Positions 30,777 to 37,466 are shown, counted from the first letter of the stretch. The stretch is DNA of 46,504 bases from a virus (IMGVR_UViG_3300027777_000058:1-46504); one strand, 5' to 3'. The notes: generated from the letters alone by a model not told the origin. Made by a program: numbers and translations.

Positions 30777-31101
30777 TTGTTTCTCCTGTATAAATATGCT
30801 TACTGAAAATTGTTTGCTCTTCTGAGTATTCAAAATACTCCCCTTTTGTCATGTCATACACGACCACACTCATGTGGTCTGGCTTATCTTCCCAATCAAA
30901 GAAGTTAATGTCATAGTCATCTGTGCCATACCACCAGTCCCCGTCTCGCAAGATGGCTTCTCTGTTAAGTTCAAAAAGTAAGTCGCACATACGCGACAAG
31001 CGGTCTTCTTTCGTAGGTATCTCCTCATCGGTTATGACAATGGTTCGCAAGCCCGATGCTTGCATCCCTGCTAATAATTCATTTATGTCTAAGTCACTCA
31101 T
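30760..31101 (-). CDS. Acidic unknown protein
   Basis: 113 residues, strongly acidic. ELLAGMQASGLRTIVITDEE near the start, then WWYGTDDYDINFFDWEDKPD, then a beta strand HMSVVVYDMTKGEYFEYSEE. Strong AAGGAGAAAACAA ribosome-binding site. No known motif; a DNA-mimic role is possible from charge alone but not supported otherwise. Confidence 0.6.
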   Translation of the reverse strand: MSDLDINELLAGMQASGLRTIVITDEEIPTKEDRLSRMCDLLFELNREAILRDGDWWYGTDDYDINFFDWEDKPDHMSVVVYDMTKGEYFEYSEEQTIFSKHIYTGETNGANA

Positions 31102-31116
31102 TTGTTTTCTCCTTAT

Positions 31117-31284
31117 TTACCAGTCGGCAAAACTAATTACACAATCATCCACCCAACATGAGTTAGCGTCGAACGCTATACCCATCGTCTCGCACGCCTC
31201 GGCTATCTCTTGCACCTTCTGCGTGGCTTCAGGACTGTTGGGGTCTTTGATGTTCTCGAACTCGAACGATACGATTACTTTCAT
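31117..31284 (-). CDS. 55-residue protein, paralogue of the gene at 34735
   Basis: Begins MKVIVSFEFENIKDPNSPEA, ends NSCWVDDCVISFADW. The pattern M-(K/L)-x-VIV-x-x-EF-x-x-I-x-D, an Asp/Ser/Glu-rich helix, then A-x-x-C-(W/Y)-VDD-x-V is shared with the 79-residue protein at 34735. A small alpha/beta unit. GGAGAAAACAA is the ribosome-binding site. Unknown role. Confidence 0.65.
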   Translation of the reverse strand: MKVIVSFEFENIKDPNSPEATQKVQEIAEACETMGIAFDANSCWVDDCVISFADW

Positions 31285-31427
31285 TTGTTTTCTCCTAAAG
31301 TTTTAAGTATGTTTAATTGAATGCGTTTTAGTTCAGCATCTGATATATCTAGTTCTTCTGCTATCTCATCAAACACCATAGCCAAACCTACCCTTGCTAT
31401 CTCAAGCACTGTTGTTAAATCTTCCAT
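31281..31427 (-). CDS. 48-residue helical protein
   Basis: Begins MEDLTTVLEIARVGLAMVFD; the second half EELDISDAELKRIQLNILKT is acidic then basic. Two amphipathic helices, no motif. ATGA overlap with the 55-residue gene and GGAGAAAGCAA as ribosome-binding site support translation. Confidence 0.6.
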   Translation of the reverse strand: MEDLTTVLEIARVGLAMVFDEIAEELDISDAELKRIQLNILKTLGENK

Positions 31428-31440
31428 TTGCTTTCTCCTT

Positions 31441-31551
31441 TCATGGCATGGTTGCTATGCACAACCAATAGTTATACAAATCCCAGTCATCAATAAATAC
31501 CGATTGCAATTCGTGCCACGGTGCTATACCTTCATTCATTGCATTTTTCAT
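31441..31551 (-). CDS. 36-residue protein, unknown
   Basis: Begins MKNAMNEGIAPWHELQSVFI, then DDWDLYNYWLCIATMP. First gene after the terminator-like hairpin at 31577. Ribosome-binding site GGAGAAGTAA. Aromatic and acidic; no motif. Confidence 0.5.
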   Translation of the reverse strand: MKNAMNEGIAPWHELQSVFIDDWDLYNYWLCIATMP

Positions 31552-31569
31552 TTACTTCTCCTTTGGTTT

Positions 31570-31596
31570 AAAAAATGCGGGGAGAAACCTCCCCGC
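31570..31596 (-). terminator. Intrinsic terminator after the amidotransferase gene
   Basis: GCGGGGAG-N4-CTCCCCGC, an 8-bp perfect stem with 4-nt loop (31577-31596), followed on the minus strand by ATTTTTT. It ends transcription of the amidoligase/amidotransferase pair in part or in full. It is one copy of the GGGGAG hairpin family described at 34468, 35047, 36159, 36990 and 37506. Confidence 0.75.
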
Positions 31597-31611
31597 GACT
31601 AACACTGGTTG

Positions 31612-32694
31612 TTACAGCATGGCTGGCAACAGAGGGCGGGTAGGCTCTTCCATCTTGGCATACCAATCTATATAGAAGCACATCACCTCCGCCACGAGAG
31701 ACGCCGACTTACCATCACGCACGAAGTCATGCAACGCAGCGAGGTCACAGTCAAGCAGCGCTTTGTAGATGTCTTGCTCATAACTTGGTAAGTCTTTGAT
31801 GGTTGTGTGTCGTGTGGCTACAGGCGACATCTCGCCGAAGATAGTGTTGATGAATGTGATAGGGAATGTCTCAAGGTAAGACTCCACTGTATCGACATCG
31901 CACTCGCTGAGTGCACCACACATATCGTCCATAGTCACAGCGTCTTCATAGTCATCGTCCTTCCAATCTGCGCTGTGTGCGGATGCACGCAAGGGCTTGC
32001 TCGCCCATGAGTTGTTCCATGCTTCCATCTCATACTCGTCGTCGTCCATGTAGTTGTTGAATGCCTTGTTGTAGTTGGCATAGTTGTAATGCTTGGTGGA
32101 CGTGTAGTAGTTGGGTATGAGAGTCGCGGGCTTCCACGCATAGGTGTTGCTGAACCATAGCCCATCGTGCTCGATGCCTTGGTCATAGTTGACATGAGAC
32201 ATACGCCCCTCACCATCCATGAACACGAAGCGGTTGTCACCGATGAAGTCAGCGAGCATAGTCAAGAAGCCCTTGGTATGCACGAGATTGGGTGCGTCAT
32301 GCACCGCCTCCTTGAGATAGTCATTGATGAAGTGCCATGTGTCGGACTTGGTCTTGTCAGCGTCATTGCCTGTATGCAACACGCCGTTGTGCATCATCGC
32401 CACATAGCCAGTAACGACATCGTATGGATGGCAGTTGATTAAGTCGGTGTCGCCATGCGTAGTCCAACGGAAGTGGATAGCAATCTCGCGGTCATCTGTG
32501 GGTAACTTGGTGATGAACGCATTGGCATCGTTGATGTTCTTAGGCAATGTCTTGACGACCTTGAGCCCCTTGGCTGTTGAATACATGATGCCGATGCCAT
32601 CGGGGTTGGATGAATAAATCTCGTTGAGCATACCCTTGGTGTTGAGTAATGTTGAACGAACTTTGGATGACTGACCTGTAATGATTAAACACAT
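31612..32694 (-). CDS. Class-II glutamine amidotransferase-like (Ntn hydrolase)
   Basis: 360 residues starting MCLIITGQ: Cys2 becomes the N-terminal nucleophile after Met removal, as in class-II glutamine amidotransferases. Supporting motifs are NPDGIGIMY (30-38), IHFRWTTHG (73-81, Arg76), MHNGVL (101-106, Asn103-Gly104 as oxyanion hole) and KSDTWHF (116-122). It would release ammonia from glutamine, or act as a related amidase/peptidase. Residues about 185-260 are an unusual Tyr/Asn/Asp-rich insertion and the last 100 residues are helical and not part of the enzyme core. The gene is 27 bp after the amidoligase gene and is followed by a terminator, so the two form a unit. Confidence 0.8.
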   Translation of the reverse strand: MCLIITGQSSKVRSTLLNTKGMLNEIYSSNPDGIGIMYSTAKGLKVVKTLPKNINDANAFITKLPTDDREIAIHFRWTTHGDTDLINCHPYDVVTGYVAMMHNGVLHTGNDADKTKSDTWHFINDYLKEAVHDAPNLVHTKGFLTMLADFIGDNRFVFMDGEGRMSHVNYDQGIEHDGLWFSNTYAWKPATLIPNYYTSTKHYNYANYNKAFNNYMDDDEYEMEAWNNSWASKPLRASAHSADWKDDDYEDAVTMDDMCGALSECDVDTVESYLETFPITFINTIFGEMSPVATRHTTIKDLPSYEQDIYKALLDCDLAALHDFVRDGKSASLVAEVMCFYIDWYAKMEEPTRPLLPAML

Positions 32695-32721
32695 ATTAAA
32701 TACTCCTGATGATTGTAAAAA

Positions 32722-34443
32722 TTAAACTGACTCAACTGTGTCACGACATTGCGACTCAGCAGTAACCTTGGTGTTGCGACGACGCACGCCATACCAATCG
32801 GCAAGGTTGGGATACAGACTCGATACAGTCTTGAGCCACTTGACGAAGCTGACTTGGTTCAAGTCACGCCACGATGCGACACGACAGAAGTTGACACACG
32901 CATGAGTGAACTCAATCTGCGCCAACATACGAGGCTTGTTGAGAGACGCACGGAAGATACGCAACTCGACAGTGTCATACTTGCCCTCGTATGCGGACAT
33001 ACCAGTCAGACGCTTGGACTCCTTGCAACCGAGGTTCTGTAGATTGACCATGCGATAGCGTTCATGCGACTTGTCCTTGACTGCCTTCTTGGGGTTGACG
33101 AGGATGGACTGATGCTCAGACGCACAGTAACTACGGGCTTGGTCATCGGTGTTGGGATGGCGACCTGCAATCTTGCGTATGAACTCGACATTGCTCTCGC
33201 TGTTGATAAGCATAAGAAACTTGCCGAGAGTCATCTGCGTGAACGCATGAGAGTCGATGTGCACATGAAGACCGCAACGCTTGGTATCCCACGCACGATA
33301 GCTCGAGTCAACCTCCCAACTCTTGAAGCGTTTGATGTGCTCGGCAAGACCACGGGGCGCAGTCACAATCTCCAAGCCATACGAGCCAAGCGAGCCGTCT
33401 GACTTACACACGCAATACTCCTCACCGAGTTGGCTACGCACATCGGACACCGCAGCATTGACTGAGCAACCCTCCTTGGTCTCCATCTCGAACTCAATAC
33501 CCATGAGGAACTCGCCATGCGGAGAAGAGTTGATGGTGGTGTCCTTGGATAAGAAGTTGAGCACATTGGTGCTGTAAGACATGAGCATATCGCTGTCTTG
33601 GTCGCTGTCGTCATCATCGTCATACTCGTCTTCTTCCTCATACGAGTAGTAACAGCCATCGCTCTCGTGGTAATACGCATCGTCTCGTGACCAATACTCG
33701 TCACGATTCTCAACATACACAGCGTCCTCAGAGAAGCAGTTGTCACACCATGTGTCAGAGTTACGACGCCCAACCTCATGCGTGTTGTCGTTGTGTTCAA
33801 GATGCCCGCAGTCGCAGTGCGTGATGTCTAGTTCAAGCACCTCACTAATCTTCTGATACAACGCTATGTTGTCGACACCTGAGCCAGTGCACTCGTTCAT
33901 GATGAACTCAGCGACTGGGCTAGTATCGCCATCGTGAACCGCTTGAGCAACTAACTTGCCGAGGTCAGCATATAACTGACGCACCTGTTTGTATTTGTTG
34001 GGATACACAGAACAGCCACGCCATTGGAAATACCCCTGCTTGGTATCGGTGCTGTAATACTCGTTGACCAAGCGTGAGTAGACTCTGTTTTGACTAACGG
34101 TATCGGACACCATGTAGAACGAATTAAGCATCTCTCGATACATCACACGCCCAAAGGTCTTGATGATTTTGCGTTGATACGCAGTCATCGGTGCTATGTG
34201 CACCTCAGTTACATCGTCAATAATATTGAGGACATCTTCGATATGCCGAGCACCAAGAATGGCACGAGAGCGTGTCTCATAGTTACGAGAGTAACGAGAG
34301 GTTGCGAACATAGCCTCACTGAACACACTGTGCTGAACACCTGCAAAGATACGAGCGACTGCATACTTAGTGCCGATTTGACCAACGATTGCACGCGAAA
34401 AGTTTGAATTGACATCACGATAAGTGACAAAGAATAATTTCAT
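32722..34443 (-). CDS. Putative amidoligase (Amidoligase_2-like, GCS/GS fold)
   Basis: 573 residues. C-terminal ligase motifs: MGIEFEME (314-321), KSDGSLGSYGLEIVTAPRG (347-365), CGLHVHID (390-397) and ELRIFRAS (493-500). This order (GxExE, DxS..G.E.vs.P, CG.HvH, Rxf) is that of predicted COOH-NH2 ligases related to glutamate-cysteine ligase. A zinc-ribbon-like insert (Cys210, Cys212, Cys233, Cys236) and a run of Asp/Glu (about 268-285) separate the ligase from a unique N-terminal domain of about 200 residues. Predicted to form an amide bond using ATP; substrate unknown. Adjacent to the glutamine amidotransferase. CAGGAGAATCAAA precedes the ATG; a GGGGAG hairpin lies just upstream. Confidence 0.75.
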   Translation of the reverse strand: MKLFFVTYRDVNSNFSRAIVGQIGTKYAVARIFAGVQHSVFSEAMFATSRYSRNYETRSRAILGARHIEDVLNIIDDVTEVHIAPMTAYQRKIIKTFGRVMYREMLNSFYMVSDTVSQNRVYSRLVNEYYSTDTKQGYFQWRGCSVYPNKYKQVRQLYADLGKLVAQAVHDGDTSPVAEFIMNECTGSGVDNIALYQKISEVLELDITHCDCGHLEHNDNTHEVGRRNSDTWCDNCFSEDAVYVENRDEYWSRDDAYYHESDGCYYSYEEEDEYDDDDDSDQDSDMLMSYSTNVLNFLSKDTTINSSPHGEFLMGIEFEMETKEGCSVNAAVSDVRSQLGEEYCVCKSDGSLGSYGLEIVTAPRGLAEHIKRFKSWEVDSSYRAWDTKRCGLHVHIDSHAFTQMTLGKFLMLINSESNVEFIRKIAGRHPNTDDQARSYCASEHQSILVNPKKAVKDKSHERYRMVNLQNLGCKESKRLTGMSAYEGKYDTVELRIFRASLNKPRMLAQIEFTHACVNFCRVASWRDLNQVSFVKWLKTVSSLYPNLADWYGVRRRNTKVTAESQCRDTVESV

Positions 34444-34467
34444 TTTGATTCTCCTGATTGAATGAAT

Positions 34468-34483
34468 GGGGAGATTCCTCCCC
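34468..34483. repeat. GGGGAG hairpin, copy b
   Basis: GGGGAG-ATTC-CTCCCC between the 75-residue gene stop and the amidoligase ribosome-binding site. On the minus strand it is followed by ATTCATTCAATCAGGAG, a string also found after copy f at 37506. No U-run, so it is not a standard terminator. Confidence 0.85.
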
Positions 34484-34510
34484 GATGAATGGGATACGCT
34501 AGTCCCTTGG

Positions 34511-34738
34511 TTATGTGCCTTGGTAATCTCCTTCTTCTAAAGTTACATAGTCGGGCGTGTCTTGACGCTCGAGCACAAAGGTGTGCCACATACCTAAATG
34601 CGGAACAAGTAACGCCGACACTTGCTTTACCAATGCGTCAAACGCTTGGTCACTCATACGCCCCTCGTTGTTGTTGAGCGTAGATACGATGGCAAAGTCG
34701 CCGTTGTCTTTATAGAAACCGATTGATACTGTTCTCAT
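34511..34738 (-). CDS. Small unknown protein before the amidoligase
   Basis: 75 residues. Beta-rich start (RTVSIGFYKDNGDFAIVSTL), a helix (DQAFDALVKQVSALLVPHLG) and an end with VLERQDTPDYVTLEEGDYQG. Overlaps the preceding gene by 4 bp; AAAGGAAGAAGC is the ribosome-binding site. May belong functionally to the amidoligase cassette by position only. Confidence 0.6.
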   Translation of the reverse strand: MRTVSIGFYKDNGDFAIVSTLNNNEGRMSDQAFDALVKQVSALLVPHLGMWHTFVLERQDTPDYVTLEEGDYQGT

Positions 34739-34974
34739 GCTTCTTCCTTTGGTGGTGTGTTGAAACTGTTCTTGGTGTTGACACCGAACTCGTCGTATGT
34801 CTCTTCTTCCTCTTCTATCTCCACTACTACATCATCGACATAGCAAGCATCCGCACCCAACTCGTGTTGCAGAATCAGACACTCATCGGTGATGCTGTCT
34901 GTGATGTTGCTGGCTTTCTCACTATCGGCATCGTTGATGCCATTGAACTCAAGAACTACGATTACTCTTAACAT
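34735..34974 (-). CDS. 79-residue protein, paralogue of the gene at 31117
   Basis: Starts MLRVIVVLEFNGINDADSEK (start fixed by CAGGAGAAATGAA) and contains GADACYVDDVVVEIEEEEET, followed by a short tail KNSFNTPPKEEA. The first 55 residues match the layout of the 55-residue protein at 31117. The acidic extension is unique. Unknown function. Confidence 0.65.
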   Translation of the reverse strand: MLRVIVVLEFNGINDADSEKASNITDSITDECLILQHELGADACYVDDVVVEIEEEEETYDEFGVNTKNSFNTPPKEEA

Positions 34975-34991
34975 TTCATTTCTCCTGATGT

Positions 34992-35024
34992 GGGCTACTA
35001 ACGGGATGGTGCACGGCATAGCCC
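34992..35024. promoter_or_regulatory. Leader stem GGGCTA...TAGCCC
   Basis: Inverted repeat GGGCTA/TAGCCC enclosing the palindrome GTGCAC, in the 106-bp gap before the 79-codon gene. Together with the adjacent GGGGAG hairpin it makes a structured leader. No U-run. Confidence 0.4.
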
Positions 35025-35046
35025 AACGAAACTGCCGAACACTTTT

Positions 35047-35062
35047 GGGGAGAAATCTCCCC
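35047..35062. repeat. GGGGAG hairpin, copy c
   Basis: GGGGAG-AAAT-CTCCCC just after the stop of the 231-residue gene (35081). On the minus strand it is followed by AAAAGTGTTCGG, so no U-run. Same family as copies a, b, d, e, f. Confidence 0.85.
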
Positions 35063-35080
35063 GAAATCTACAAACATTGG

Positions 35081-35776
35081 TCATTTAAAGAAGCCATGCC
35101 ATGTTGTTGGCAAGGCTTCGCCCTCCGCACTAGCGTCTACCCATGCGAGGGCTTGCGTTATCTTGGTGATGGTGGACGCCCGCCCCTCGGTGTAGTCCAC
35201 TGTTTGCTTGCGTTGCTCGTTGACAAGTTCCTTCTCGGTGCGTTGTCTAAGCCTTGACTTGAGTTGTGCGTGTAGTGCCTTGGGTATCTTGCGCTCGAAT
35301 GGGACTTTCACCTTCTGCCCTTGTTTGGGTATCGCATCGAACAGTTCGAGCACGGCATCTTTGACCTCACGCTTAACCCAGTCAGACCAATGCACACCAT
35401 TGTTGGGATACTGCTTGTCCTTGGCTACCTCACTTGGCATGGTTGCGCCATCTTGCGACAGTTTGTGTAGTCGCTCGTGTAATTTCCCAAGCACCAAAAG
35501 ATACCCATTGAGCGCATCATTTCTCAGGGTTTCGCCATTTTTGTAGGCAACCATTCGCCGAACCAAACGCATTTCGTATTCAAGGGGTTGGCGTAGTTCT
35601 GCCCAAAGGCGTGTGTGCTGATTCTTCTGCGACTTGATGGAGCGCAAGCGTTGCTTCTCATTTCTCACGCTTTCGATGATTTCTTGTTTGATGTGTGATG
35701 GTAGGTCTTGCGTTGATAAATCTGTCATCACTTGATTGAGCGTGAGTTTTATGTATTTGGGGTATGCGAAAGTCAT
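35081..35776 (-). CDS. Basic helical protein beside the repeat region, unknown
   Basis: 231 residues. Mostly basic helices (IKQEIIESVRNEKQRLRSIK, EKQRLRSIKSQKNQHTRLW, LKSRLRQRTEKELVNEQRKQ). No catalytic motif or known domain. It is the first gene leftward of the repeat/AT-rich segment and follows a TATAAT box; TCTGGAGAAATAAC precedes ATG. Position and charge would fit a protein that binds the neighbouring repeats (an initiator or partition-type role), but that is only an inference. Confidence 0.65.
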   Translation of the reverse strand: MTFAYPKYIKLTLNQVMTDLSTQDLPSHIKQEIIESVRNEKQRLRSIKSQKNQHTRLWAELRQPLEYEMRLVRRMVAYKNGETLRNDALNGYLLVLGKLHERLHKLSQDGATMPSEVAKDKQYPNNGVHWSDWVKREVKDAVLELFDAIPKQGQKVKVPFERKIPKALHAQLKSRLRQRTEKELVNEQRKQTVDYTEGRASTITKITQALAWVDASAEGEALPTTWHGFFK

Positions 35777-35800
35777 GTTATTTCTCCAGAGAAATTAGAA

Positions 35801-35806
35801 ATTATA
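35801..35806 (-). promoter_or_regulatory. -10 box TATAAT for the 231-residue gene
   Basis: Perfect minus-strand TATAAT with no good -35 (TAAGAA at 17 bp). The missing -35 position is covered by the repeat TTGGATAGTGT...ACGGATAGGT, as if an activator or phage factor binds there. Confidence 0.5.
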
Positions 35807-35810
35807 TCCT

Positions 35811-36120
35811 ACCTATCCGTTATTTCTTACACTATCCAAGAGTTGCGACACTCGGTAGCCCGCATGAGCCTTGACGATGGAGCAAAAGTGTCCGTGGTAT
35901 CTATCCAAAATTGTGGAGACACTAACCAAAGCATACAAAGGTGTATAAAAACCTGCGAAATTACAAGCAAGAAAATATGCACATATATAAATACTCCCCT
36001 CCTTATATATATAAATAAATAAATAGATATATATATAGGACGGTTTTGTCGGAACGCCAGCATTGACGCCACGAATTCGGTGTCCGAACTTTTGGATAGT
36101 GTGCGAAATTACGGATAGGT
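35811..36120. repeat. Long inverted repeat around an AT-rich core (candidate origin or control region)
   Basis: Left arm 35811-35853 and right arm 36078-36120 are inverted copies: ACCTATCCGT (35811) pairs with ACGGATAGGT (36111), ACACTATCCAA (35829) with TTGGATAGTGT (36092), plus matching AGTTxxxACAC ends. A third partial copy with CTATCCAA lies at 35899-35923, in the left-arm orientation. TGCGAAATTAC occurs at 35954-35964 and 36102-36112 and inverted at 36133-36143. The centre, about 35980-36038, is almost all A/T (TATATATAAATAAATAAATA). This 403-bp gap (35777-36179) has no convincing gene. Iteron-like repeats next to an AT-rich stretch are typical of replication origins, but also of partition or promoter regions. 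Confidence 0.7.
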
Positions 36121-36158
36121 ATTTTTTTAAATGTAATTTCGCAGTAGAAATAACAAAT

Positions 36159-36174
36159 GGGGAGGAATCTCCCC
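36159..36174. repeat. GGGGAG hairpin, copy d
   Basis: GGGGAG-GAAT-CTCCCC, just after the stop of the 77-residue gene. On the minus strand it is followed by ATTTGTTATTTCTA, nearly the same as after copy f (ATTTGTATTTCTA); it could act as a weak terminator. Confidence 0.85.
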
Positions 36175-36179
36175 GATAT

Positions 36180-36413
36180 TTACCAAGCAAGGGGCTGTTG
36201 AACCATGCTTACGCCTTGTTGGGCTACCCATTTGTTGCGTGCGTCTTCGCTTGTGAAGACTAAGCCCTTGCCACCTATGAAGCCAGCACAGTGGAGGACA
36301 TACTCACGCCACTTCTTATCGTGTGGCTTGCTTGGGTAGTAGTCTTGGACTACGAGTGTGCCCTTGGGTGTAGGAATGTTGGCTACTGTCTTGAGTTGTT
36401 GGAATTTACGCAT
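36180..36413 (-). CDS. Small unknown protein
   Basis: 77 residues starting MRKFQQLKTVANIPTPKGTL; start fixed by AAGGAGTAATCATC. Contains YYPSKPHDKKWREYVLHCAG and a C-terminal helix TSEDARNKWVAQQGV. Looks like a small alpha/beta protein; no known family. The frame is open further upstream, but that part overlaps the membrane gene. Confidence 0.6.
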   Translation of the reverse strand: MRKFQQLKTVANIPTPKGTLVVQDYYPSKPHDKKWREYVLHCAGFIGGKGLVFTSEDARNKWVAQQGVSMVQQPLAW

Positions 36414-36418
36414 GATGA

Positions 36419-36598
36419 TTACTCCTTGAATGAACTGACGATGAACATGATTTGAAGACCGAGAACAAAGGGTGAAGCGACACACAAGAACATGGAGAGA
36501 TACCCGCCTTGGTCTTGTAGTGCAAAGATGCCCACGAGAGTGGATAGCACGAGCATTTGCGCCAGTGCCATGTGAGAGATGATGACTGCTGCTTTCAT
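36419..36598 (-). CDS. 59-residue two-segment membrane protein
   Basis: Begins MKAAVIISHMALAQMLVLST, then a loop ALQDQGGYLS and a second hydrophobic segment MFLCVASPFVLGLQIMFIVS, ending SSFKE. Two membrane helices joined by a short polar loop. Ribosome-binding site GGAGAAAATC. Unknown; a holin-like or superinfection-exclusion role is possible by form only. Confidence 0.65.
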   Translation of the reverse strand: MKAAVIISHMALAQMLVLSTLVGIFALQDQGGYLSMFLCVASPFVLGLQIMFIVSSFKE

Positions 36599-36617
36599 GA
36601 TTTTCTCCTGATGAAAA

Positions 36618-36652
36618 GGGCAAGATTGCCCCGCAAACCTAGCACGCTAGGC
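36618..36652 (-). promoter_or_regulatory. Two short stems in the leader of the membrane gene
   Basis: GGGCA-AGAT-TGCCC (36618-36631) and CCTAG-CACG-CTAGG (36639-36652) between two small genes. On the minus strand the first is followed by CTTTTCATCAGGAG, a variant of the GGGGAG-hairpin plus CATCAGGAG layout. Confidence 0.5.
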
Positions 36653-36664
36653 TTGCAGAATCTC

Positions 36665-36778
36665 CTACCGAAGACGATACATCTTGCGCTCGAAGCGCAG
36701 AGAGTAGTAAGTGCTTGCCCATTCCCAAACAGAGACAGGGCGTGTGTTTAGAGTGCGTTTGATGTGGCGTAGTTTCAT
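36665..36778 (-). CDS. 37-residue basic peptide
   Basis: MKLRHIKRTLNTRPVSVWEW then ASTYYSLRFERKMYRLR: very basic, with one Trp-rich stretch. Ribosome-binding site GGAGAAACAA is strong and the start overlaps the previous gene by ATGA. Could bind nucleic acid; unknown. Confidence 0.55.
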   Translation of the reverse strand: MKLRHIKRTLNTRPVSVWEWASTYYSLRFERKMYRLR

Positions 36779-36918
36779 TTGTTTCTCCAGTATTGTTGAG
36801 CGTTGCGGGCTTCGGCACGAGTGCAGAAGTTGTCGGGCATGGTTTCCCAGTTACCCAAGAAGTGGATTTGAACCTTCCAAAATGCGCCAAGGCGCAAGAC
36901 TTTGCTTTTGTAATACAT
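36775..36918 (-). CDS. 47-residue basic protein
   Basis: MYYKSKVLRLGAFWKVQIHF then WETMPDNFCTRAEARNAQQY: beta-strand start and a helix. Ribosome-binding site GGAG is nine bases before ATG. Overlaps the 37-residue gene by 4 bp. Unknown function. Confidence 0.55.
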   Translation of the reverse strand: MYYKSKVLRLGAFWKVQIHFLGNWETMPDNFCTRAEARNAQQYWRNK

Positions 36919-36942
36919 GATGAACTCCAAAGGTTAGACACA

Positions 36943-36979
36943 AAAAGAAACGGCGGTGAAGACTCGCGCCCGCACCGCC
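36943..36979 (-). terminator. Intrinsic terminator candidate
   Basis: GGCGGTG (36952-36958) pairs with CACCGCC (36973-36979); on the minus strand the stem is followed by GTTTCTTTTTGTG. It lies after the 152-residue gene. Confidence 0.55.
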
Positions 36980-36989
36980 ATGAACAATC

Positions 36990-37005
36990 GGGGAGAAATC
37001 TCCCC
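36990..37005. repeat. GGGGAG hairpin, copy e
   Basis: GGGGAG-AAAT-CTCCCC, flanked so that the stem extends to about 9 bp (ATTGGGGAG with CTCCCCGAT on the minus strand, one wobble pair). Directly after the stop of the 152-residue gene. Confidence 0.85.
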
Positions 37006-37007
37006 AA

Positions 37008-37466
37008 TCAAACTTCCAAAGTAGCCAAGTAAGCACGAAGCATCTTGACTTGCTCCGCAAGTGTCTCGGCTTCAAAGGAAGCCAAAGCGTTGTCAACGGC
37101 GTGGCGTTGCTCGACTGTGAAGTGTTGCTTGCCACTCGATGCTTTCTTAGCGGGCATCGGCTTGCCACGATTGACCAAGTGATAGCGTGCCTTTTGACCC
37201 GCACTGTTGACAATGCGTTCTTGCTCCTTGGTGCGTGCTGTGCGTGTCTTGGCGATGATGCCCTCGACAGTCTTGATACCCTTGGCATCAGTCTCATCAA
37301 AGCCCATGTTGCCAAGCGTGTAGTTGAACACGGCACGAGAGAACAAGTCCTTTTGTTGTTCGGGCGTAGCCTTGGTGTAGGCATCGTGCAAAGGCTTGCT
37401 CGCTTCGAGCGTAAGGCGGTCAGAGCCACCGAGTTTGTGGAAAAAAGTATTGTGTGAAACTAGCAT
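37008..37466 (-). CDS. Unknown protein, first gene of the leftward operon
   Basis: 152 residues from MLVSHNTFFHKLGGSDRLTL; start set by CAGGAGTTAATC. Helical, with a Lys/Arg-rich middle (KTRTARTKEQERIVNSAGQK) and an end like VKMLRAYLATLEV. No known domain. As the first gene after the divergent control region it is likely an early gene; possible roles include host takeover or regulation, but none is shown by sequence. Confidence 0.65.
   Translation of the reverse strand: MLVSHNTFFHKLGGSDRLTLEASKPLHDAYTKATPEQQKDLFSRAVFNYTLGNMGFDETDAKGIKTVEGIIAKTRTARTKEQERIVNSAGQKARYHLVNRGKPMPAKKASSGKQHFTVEQRHAVDNALASFEAETLAEQVKMLRAYLATLEV

Noticed and set aside
30760-31101. Anti-restriction DNA mimic
   Set aside because: Only the high acidic content supports it; no known mimic family pattern is visible.
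35813-36190. 125-codon minus-strand frame over the repeat region
   Set aside because: Runs across the repeats and AT-rich core and gives IYIYLFIYIY-type low complexity; no ribosome-binding site.
36851-37429. 192-codon minus-strand frame
   Set aside because: Other frame of the 152-residue gene and its terminator; Arg/Ser-rich shadow with no ribosome-binding site.
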